Shown here: positions 57,317 to 64,000 of the stretch, piece by piece
Layout: every line of letters begins with the position of its first letter
Position numbering within the stretch: the first letter of the stretch is position 1
Assembly (NCBI RefSeq): GCF_040802235.1
Contig: NC_133156.1
Coordinates: 24,571,343 to 24,635,342, forward strand
Direction of reading: 5' to 3'
Source of the DNA: Manis javanica
Taxonomy: Eukaryota; Chordata; Mammalia; Pholidota; Manidae
Length of the DNA stretch: 64,000 bases
Position numbers and translations under genes: made by a program
Notes under the pieces: model-generated
Databases searched by the model: none
Told to the model about the DNA's origin: nothing
What the model saw: only the letters and a program-made list of their open reading frames with translations

Positions 57317-57670
57317 ATTTCTTTTTTTTATTAATTTTATTTTGGTATCATTAATGTACAATTACATGAAGGACATTATGTTTACTAGGTTCCCCCCTTC
57401 ACCAAGTCCCCCTCACATACCCGTTCACAGTCACTGTCCACCAACATAGTAAGATGCTGTAAAATCACTACTTATCTTCTCTGTGTTGCAAAGCCCACCC
57501 CGTGCCCCCCACAATATACATGTTAATCGTAATGCCCCCTTTCTTTTTTCCCGCCCTTATCCTTCCCTTCCCAACCGACCTACACAATACCTATCCCTTT
57601 GGTAACTGCTAGACCATTCTTGGGTTCTGTGCTTCAGCTGCTGTTTTGTTCCTTCAGTTTTCTTTTGTTC

Positions 57671-60600
57671 TTATACTCCACATATGAGTGAAATCATTTG
57701 GTACTTGTCTTTCTCCACCTGGCTTATTTCACTGAGCATAATACCCTCTAGTTCCAACCATGTTGTTGCAAATAGTAGGATCTGTTTTTTTCTTATAGCT
57801 GAGTAAATTCCATTGTGTATATGTACCACAGCTTCTTTATCCATTAATCTATTGATGGACATTTAGGTTGCTTCCATAACTTGGCTATTTTAAATAGTGC
57901 AGCGATAAACATAGGTGTGCATCTGTCTTTTTCAAACTGGAGTGCTGCATTCTTAGGGTAAATTCCTGGAAGTGGAATTCTTGGGTCAAATGGTATTTCT
58001 ATTTTGAGTATTTTGAGGAACGTCCATACTGCTTTCCACAATGGTTGAACTAATTTACATTCCCACCAGCAGTGTAGGAGGGTTCCCCTTTCCCACAACC
58101 CCTCCAACATTTGTTGTTGTTTGTCTTTTGGATGGTAGCCATCTTTACTGGTGTGAGATGGCATGTAATTGCAGTTTTAATTTGCATTTCTCTGATGACA
58201 AGAGATGTGGAGAATCTTTTCATGTGTCTGTTGGCCATCTGAATTTCTTCTTTAGAGAACTGTCTATTCAGCTCCTCTGCCCATTTTTTAATTGGATTAT
58301 TTGCTTTTTGTTTGTTGAGGCATGTGAGCTCTTTATATATTCTGGATTTCAATCCTTTATCGGATATGTCATTTTCAAATATATTATCCCATACTGTAGG
58401 ATACCTTTTTGTTCTATTGACGGTGTGCTTTCCTTTACAGAAGCTTTTCAGCTTGATATAGTCCCATTTGTTCATTTTGCTTTTGATTCCCTTGCCCGGG
58501 GAGATATGTTCCAGAAGAGGTCACTCATGTTTATGTCTAAGAGATTTTTGCCTATGTTTTTTTCTAAGAGTTTTATGGTTTTATGACTTACATTCAAGTC
58601 TTTGATACATTTCAAATTTACTTTTGTGTATGGGGTTAGACAATAATCTAGTTTCATTCTCTTACATGTAGCTGTCCAGTTTTGCCAGCACCATCTGCTG
58701 AAGAGACTGTCATTTCCCCATTGTATGTCCATGGCACTTTTATCGAATATTGGTTGACCATATAAGTTTGGGTTAATGTTTGGAGTCTCTATTCTGTTCC
58801 AGTGGTCTGTGGCTCTGTACTTGAGCCAGTACCAAATTGTCTTGATTACTGAGGCTTTGTAGTAGAGCTTGAAGTTGGGGAGTGAGATCCCCCCAACTTT
58901 GTTCTTCCTTCTCAGAGTTGCTTTGGCTAATCGGGGTCTTTGGTGTTTCCATATGAATTTTTGAACTCCTTGTTCCAGTTTGTTGAAGAATGTTGCTGGT
59001 AATTTGATAGGGATTGCATCGAATCTGTATATTGCTTTGGGCAGGATGGCCATTTTGACGATATTAATTCTTCCTAGCCATGAGCATGGGATGAGTTTCC
59101 ATTTGTTAGTATCCCCTTTAATTTCTCTTAAGAGTGTCTTATAGTTTTCAGGGTACAGGTCTTTCACTTCTTTGGTTAGAGTTATTCCTAGGTATTTTAT
59201 TGTTTTTGATGCTATTGTGAATGGAATTGTTTTCCTGATTTCTCTTTCTATTGGTTTATTGTTAGTGTATAGGAAAGCCACAGATTTCTCTGTGTTAATT
59301 TTGAATCCTGCAACTTTGCTGAATTCCGATATTAGCTCCAGTAGTTTCGGAGTGGAGTCTTTAGGGTTTTTTATGTACAGTATCATGTCATCTGCAAATA
59401 GAGACAGTTTAACTTCTTCTTTACCAATAGGGATTCCTCGTATTTCTTTGTTTTGTCTGATTGCCGTGGCTAGCACCTCCAGTACAATGTTGAATAACAG
59501 TGGGGAGAGTGGACATCCCTGTCTGGTTCCTGATCTCAGAGGTAAAGCTTTCAGCTTCTCGCTGTTCAGTATGATGTTGGCTGTGGGTTTATCATATATG
59601 GCCTTTATTATGTTCAGATACTTGCCCTCTATTCCCATTTTGGTCAGAGTTTTTATCATGAATGGATGTTGAATTTTCTCAAATGCTTTTTCAGCATCTA
59701 TGGAGATGATCATGTGGTTTTTGTCTTTCTTTTTGTTGATGTGGTGGATGATGTTGATGGATGTTCGAATGTTGTACCATCCTTGCATCCCTGGGATGAA
59801 TCCCACTTTGTCATGGTGTATGATCCTTTTGATATACTGTTGAATTCTGTTTGCTATTATTTTATTGATTATTTTTGCATCTACATTCATCAGGGATATT
59901 GGTCTGTAATTTTCTTTTTTGGTGGTGTCTTTGCCTGGTTTTGGTATTAGGGTGATGTTGGCTTCATAGAATGAATTTGGGAGTATTCCCTCCTCTTCTA
60001 TTTTTTGGAACACTTTAAGAAGAATGGGTATTATGTCTTCTCTGTGTGTCTGATAAAATTCCGAGGTAAATCTGTCTGGCCCCGGGGTTTTATTCTTGGT
60101 TAGTTTTTGATTACCATTTCAATTTCTTTGCTCGTAATTGGTTTAACTTTTGTGTTCCTTCCTTGGAAAGTCTTGGGAGGTTGTATTTCTCTACGAAGTT
60201 GTCCATTTTTTCTAGGTTTTCCAGCTTGTTGGCATATAGGTTTTCATAGTAGTCTTTAATAATTCTTTGTATTTCTGTGGGGTTTTTCCATTCTCGTTTC
60301 TGATTATGTTGATTTGTGTTGATTCTCTTTTTCTCTTAATAAGTTTGGCTAGAGGCTTATCAATTTTTTTTTTTTCTCAAAGAACCAGCTCTTGGTTTTG
60401 TTGATTTTTGCTATTGTTTTATTCTTCTCAATTGTGTTTATTTCTTCTCTGATCTTTATTATGTCCCTTCTTCTGCTGACTTAAGGCCTCATTTGTTCTT
60501 CTTTTTCCAGTTTTGATCGTTGTGATGTTAGACTATTCATTTGGGACTGTTCTTTCTTCTTCAGGTGTGCCTGGATCTCTATATACTTTCCTCTTAAGAC

Positions 60601-61471
60601 TGCTTTCGCTGCATCCCACAGAAGTTGGGGCTTTGTGTTGTTGTTGTCATTTGTTTCCATATATTGCTGGATCTCCATTTTATTTTAGTCATTGATCCAT
60701 TGATTATTTAGGAGCATGTTGTTGAGAGTCCATGTGTTTGTGAGCCTTTTTGCTCTGTACAGTTTATTTCTATTTTTTTCCTTTGTGGTCTGAAAAGTTG
60801 ATTGGTAGGATTTCAGTCTTTTTGAATTTACTGAGGCTCTTTTTGTGGCCTAGTATGTGGTCTATTCTGGAGAATGTTCCATGTGCACTTGCGAAGAATG
60901 TGTATCCTGTTGCTTTTGGATGTAGAATTCTACAGATGTCTGCTAGGTCCATCTGTTCTAGTGTGTTGTTCAATGCCTGTGTGTCCTTACTTATTTTCTG
61001 CCCAGTGGATCTATCCTTTGGGGTGAGTGGTGTGTTGAAGTCTCCTAAGATGAATGCATTGCAGTCTATTTCCCTCTTTAGTTCTGTTAGTATTTGTTTC
61101 ACAAATGCTGGTGCTCCTGTGTTGGGTGCATATATATTTAGAATGGTTATATCCTCTTGTTGGACTGAGCCCTTTATCATTATGTAGTGTCCTTCTTTAT
61201 CTCTTGTTACTTTCTTTGTTTTGAAGTCTAATTTGTCTGATATTAGTACTGCAACCCCTGCTTTCTTCTCACTGTTGTTTGCCTGAAATATGTTTTTCCA
61301 TCCCTTGACTTTTAGTCTGTGCTTGTCTTTGGGTTTGAGGTGAGTTTCTTGTAAGCAGCATATAGATGGGTCTGGCTTTTTTATCCATTCTATTACTCTC
61401 TGTCTTTTGTTTGGTGCATTAATTCCATTTACATTTAGGGTGACTATTGAGAGATATGTACTTATTGCCAT
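57671..61471 (-). pseudogene. L1 ORF2p (endonuclease-RT), nearly intact, copy G
   Basis: ATG at 61471. The endonuclease is open to 60770 (QETH, GDFNTP motifs) and is followed by frame breaks between about 60770 and 60013 (a piece at 60481-60678). Then comes one 513-codon open block (58472-60013) covering the RT fingers, palm with L-F-A-D-D (near 59390) and thumb. C-terminal pieces at 58050-58475 and 57671-58164 carry the Cys-rich segment, partly degraded (C-W-R-G-C-G-K). Reverse-transcriptase chemistry is preserved on paper, but the protein is not continuous. Confidence 0.93.
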
Positions 61472-61666
61472 TGCAGTCTTTAGATTCATGGTTACCAATG
61501 GTTCAAGGTTAGGTTCTTTAGTATCTTACTGCCTAACTTAGCTCACTTATTGAGCTGTTATATACACTGTCTGGAGATTCTTTTCTTCTCTCCCTTCTTA
61601 TTCCTCCTCCTCCATTCTTCATATGTTGTATATTTTGTTCTGTGCTCTTTTTAGGAGTGCTCCCAT

Positions 61667-62556
61667 CTAGAGCAGTCCCTGTAAGATGCCCTGTAGAGGT
61701 GGTTTGTGGGAAGCAAATTCCCTCAGCTTTTGCATGTCTGGGAATTGTTTAATCCCACCATCATATTTAAATGATAGTCGTGCTGGATACAGAATCCTTG
61801 GATCAAGGCCCTTCTGTTTCATTGCATTAATTATATCATGCCATTCTCTTCTGGCCTGTAGGATTTCTGTCAAGAAGTCTGATGTTAGCCTGATGGGTTG
61901 TCCTTTATAGGTGATTTTTTTCTCTCTAGCTGCCTTTAAAACTCTTTCCTTGTCCTTGATCCTTGCCATTTTAATTATTATGTGTCTTGGTGGTGTCCTC
62001 CTTGGATCCTTTCTGTTGGGAGTTCTGTGTAATTCCATGGTCTGTTCGATTATTTCCTCCCCCAGTTTGGGGAACTTTTCAGCAATTATTTCTTCAAAGA
62101 GACTTTCTATCCCTTTTCCTCTTTCTTCTTCTTCTGGTATCCCTATAATATGAATATTATTCCTTTTGGATTGGTCACATAGTTCTCTTAGTGTTGTTTC
62201 ATTCCTGGAGATCCTTTTATCTCTCTCTATGTCAGCTTCTATAAATTCCTGTTCTCTGGCTTCTATTCCTTCAATGGCCTCTTGCATCTTATCCATTCTG
62301 CTTATAAATCCTTCCAGGGATTGTTTCACTTCTGTGATCTCCTTACTGACATCTGCGATCTCCCTCCGGACTTCATCCCATTCCTCTTGCATTTTTCTCT
62401 GCATCTCATCCCATTGCTCTTGCATTTTTCTCTGCATCTCTGTCAGCATGTTCATGATTTGTATTTTGAATTCTTTTTCAGGAGGACTGGTTAGGTCTGT
62501 CTCCTTCTCAGGTATTGAATCGTGATCTTTGTCTGCCTGTAGTTTTGCCTTTTCAT
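61667..62556 (-). pseudogene. L1 ORF1p, nearly intact, copy G
   Basis: The normal ATG at 62556 (MKRQNYRQTKIT) runs only about 21 codons before a one-base shift near 62500. From the Met near 62455 the frame is open for 262 codons to the stop at 61667. It has a coiled coil (EMQRKMQEQWD heptads, then IEGIEAREQEF), an RRM (IIGIPEEEERGKG) and a CTD (FKYDGGIKQFPD, ending LQGILQGLL). An internal 33-base tandem duplication lengthens the coiled coil. Confidence 0.9.
62373..62438 (-). repeat. 33-bp tandem duplication in L1 ORF1 coiled coil
   Basis: 62373-62405 and 62406-62438 are identical except for one base. Each codes 11 residues (roughly one and a half heptads), so frame is kept. Coiled-coil length change is a known mode of ORF1p evolution. 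Confidence 0.92.
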
Positions 62557-63652
62557 GGTGATAGAGATAGTTTGCAGAGCTGGTACAAGTGACAGCTGGA
62601 AGAGCTTTCCTTCTTGTTGGGTTGTGGCCTTCCTCTCCTGGGAGAATAGTGACCTCTAGTGGCTTATGCTTGGCAGCTGTGCACAGACAGGGCTTCTGCT
62701 ACCTGCCCAGTTGCTATGGAGTTTATATCCACTGTTGCTGTGGGCATGGCCTGGCTGGGGCTGCTCCTTCAAAATGGTGGAGCCCCGTAGGAGGGGGAGC
62801 GGCCGGGAGGCTATTTATCTCTGTAATGGTCCTCTGTGCTCCCTGTTGCCCAGGGGGTTGGAGTTCCCAGAGATCCCCAGATTCCCTGCCTCTGGGCTAA
62901 GTGTCCTGTCCTGCCCCTTTAAGACTTTCAAAAAGCACTCTCCAAACCAAAACAACAACAGCAACAATGAAAGAGGAAAAAAAAGAAAGGAAAAAACGCA
63001 TGATTTTCTTTGTCCTCAGGCACCAGTCTCAGGCACCTGCTCACCGGTCTTGCTGCCTTGTTTCCCTAGTATTGGGGTCCTTGTCCCTTTAAGGCTTCCA
63101 AAAAGCACTCTCTAAAAATAAAAGGGAAAAATGCGCAATTTTCTTTGTCCTTAGGCGCCAGTCTCAGGCACCCGCTCACCGGTCTTGCTGCCCTGTTTCC
63201 CTAGTATTGGGGTCCCTGTCCCTTTAAGGCTTCCAAAAAGCACTTGCCAAAAAAAAAAGGGAAAAAACGCGCGATTTTCTTTGTCCTCAGGCACCAGTCT
63301 CAGGCACCCGATCACCAGTCTTACTGCCCCGTTTCCCTGGTATTGGGGTCCCTGTCCCTTTAATGCTTCCAAAAACCACTCGCCAAAAAAAAGAAAAAAA
63401 CCGTTCCTGTTTCTTTTCACCCACCAGGAGCTGGGGGGAGGGGCACTCGGGTCCCGCCGGGCCAGGGCTTGTATCTTACGCCCTTCGCGAGGTGCTGGGT
63501 TCTCGCAGGTGTGGATGTGGTCTGGATGTTGTCCTGTGTCCTCTGGTCTCTATTTTAGGAAGTTGTCTTTGTTATATTTTCATAATTCTATGTGGTTTTG
63601 GGAGAAGAGTTCCTCTGCTCTACTCACGCTCCCATCCTGGCTCCCCTCTTGA
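62557..63652 (-). promoter_or_regulatory. L1 5' UTR with tandem monomers, copy G
   Basis: Presumed internal promoter. Contains repeated units aligned on the CCCTTTAA(G/T) motif at 62915, 63085, 63220 and 63356. The 5' end (about 63630-63652) has the L1 start box and abuts another L1. Confidence 0.8.
62914..63400 (-). repeat. Tandem 5' UTR monomers, about 135 bp
   Basis: Three and a half copies: the first unit is 170 bases with an A/C-rich insertion, the next two are 135 and 136 bases, and the last is partial. Each has CCCTTTAAG, an AAAAAGCACT-type box, an A-rich linker, then TTTTCTTTGTCC and a CAGTCTCAGGCACC phrase. Confidence 0.92.
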
Positions 63653-64000
63653 TGTATTTTTGAATTTGGTTTGCTAATATTTTGTTGAGTATTTTTGCAT
63701 CTACGTTCATCAGGGATATTGGTCTGTAGTTTTCTTTTTTGGTGGGGTCTTTGCCTGGTTTTGGTTTTTAGGGTGATGTTGGCTTCAGATAATGAGTTTG
63801 GGAGTATTCCCTCCTCTTCTATTTTTTGGAAAACTTTAAGGAGAATGGGTATTATGTCTTCTCTGTACGTCTGATAAAATTCCGAGGTAAATCTATCTGG
63901 CCCTGGGGTTTTGATCTTTGGTAGTTTTTTGATTACCGCTTCAATTTCGTTGCTGGTAATTGGTCTGTTTAGATTTTCTGTTTCTTTATGGGTGAGTCTT
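63653..64000 (-). mobile_element. LINE-1 copy H, RT region, runs out of window
   Basis: ORF2 RT N-terminal region (TTGATGTATTTTTGAAT, then the [11 protein letters not shown] region in reverse), the same segment as bases 45-390 of the window but not identical. It starts exactly where copy G's 5' end stops. Confidence 0.9.

Larger units (their letters stand above)
57317..63652 (-). mobile_element. LINE-1 copy G, full length, best preserved
   Basis: About 6.3 kb: 3' UTR (57317-57670), ORF2 (57671-61471), ORF1 (61667-62556) and a long 5' UTR (62557-63652) with tandem monomers. ORF1 is open for 262 codons, and RT is open for 513 codons including F-A-D-D. It is the least damaged L1 in the window and may be from the youngest subfamily here. 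No env-LTR tail at its 3' end. Confidence 0.95.

Noticed and set aside
62914-63400. Satellite or minisatellite array unrelated to L1
   Set aside because: The array lies precisely in the 5' UTR of a full-length L1, between ORF1 and the L1 5' start box, and shares units with other L1 5' UTRs.

Overview
The window is vertebrate nuclear DNA from a placental mammal. It holds olfactory receptor (OR) family 7-type sequences, many LINE-1 (L1) copies and endogenous retroviruses. I see no bacterial genes, no tRNA or rRNA genes, and no host gene that is clearly intact. No lineage-specific SINE of carnivore, ruminant, horse, rodent or primate type was recognised in 64 kb. That, with the look of the young L1 3' ends, makes me suspect a SINE-poor laurasiatherian such as a pangolin, but this is only a guess.

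Layout: 1-3.57 kb is an L1 on the minus strand that starts outside the window. 3.9-12.1 kb holds two tandem, decayed OR7-like pseudogenes on the plus strand inside a duplicated segment. 12.75-13.59 kb carries two L1 3' fragments. 13.59-21.40 kb is a minus-strand composite: an L1 whose 3' end is joined to a retroviral env-TM/LTR segment that ends in poly(A). 21.40-21.93 kb is a retroviral RNase H fragment, and 21.93-27.14 kb is a stack of L1 fragments of different ages. 27,148-35,925 is a nearly complete class I (gammaretrovirus-like) provirus on the minus strand with two 249-bp LTRs, a 5-bp target duplication and a tRNA-Phe primer site. Its gag, protease and early RT are broken, but it keeps an uninterrupted 571-codon env. 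35.9-39.9 kb is old L1 and unclassified DNA. 39,888-47,806 is a plus-strand composite (L1 plus the same env-TM/LTR tail) bounded by 13-bp target duplications. 48.99-54.46 kb is another plus-strand L1, 55.2-57.2 kb is old L1, 57.3-63.65 kb is a full-length minus-strand L1 with tandem promoter-like monomers in its 5' UTR, and the window ends in a further minus-strand L1.

The most unusual item is the composite: the same L1-to-retrovirus junction occurs twice, in opposite orientations, behind L1 bodies of different subfamily type. In both copies the retroviral LTR stops just past its AATAAA signal and passes into A-rich sequence, as expected if it were copied from a polyadenylated RNA. In the plus-strand copy the target duplication encloses L1 and tail together. 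This looks like an L1 lineage that carries a retroviral polyadenylation module as its 3' end, comparable in principle to the HERV-K-derived SINE-R part of human SVA. The second item of interest is the open env reading frame in a young provirus whose other genes are broken.
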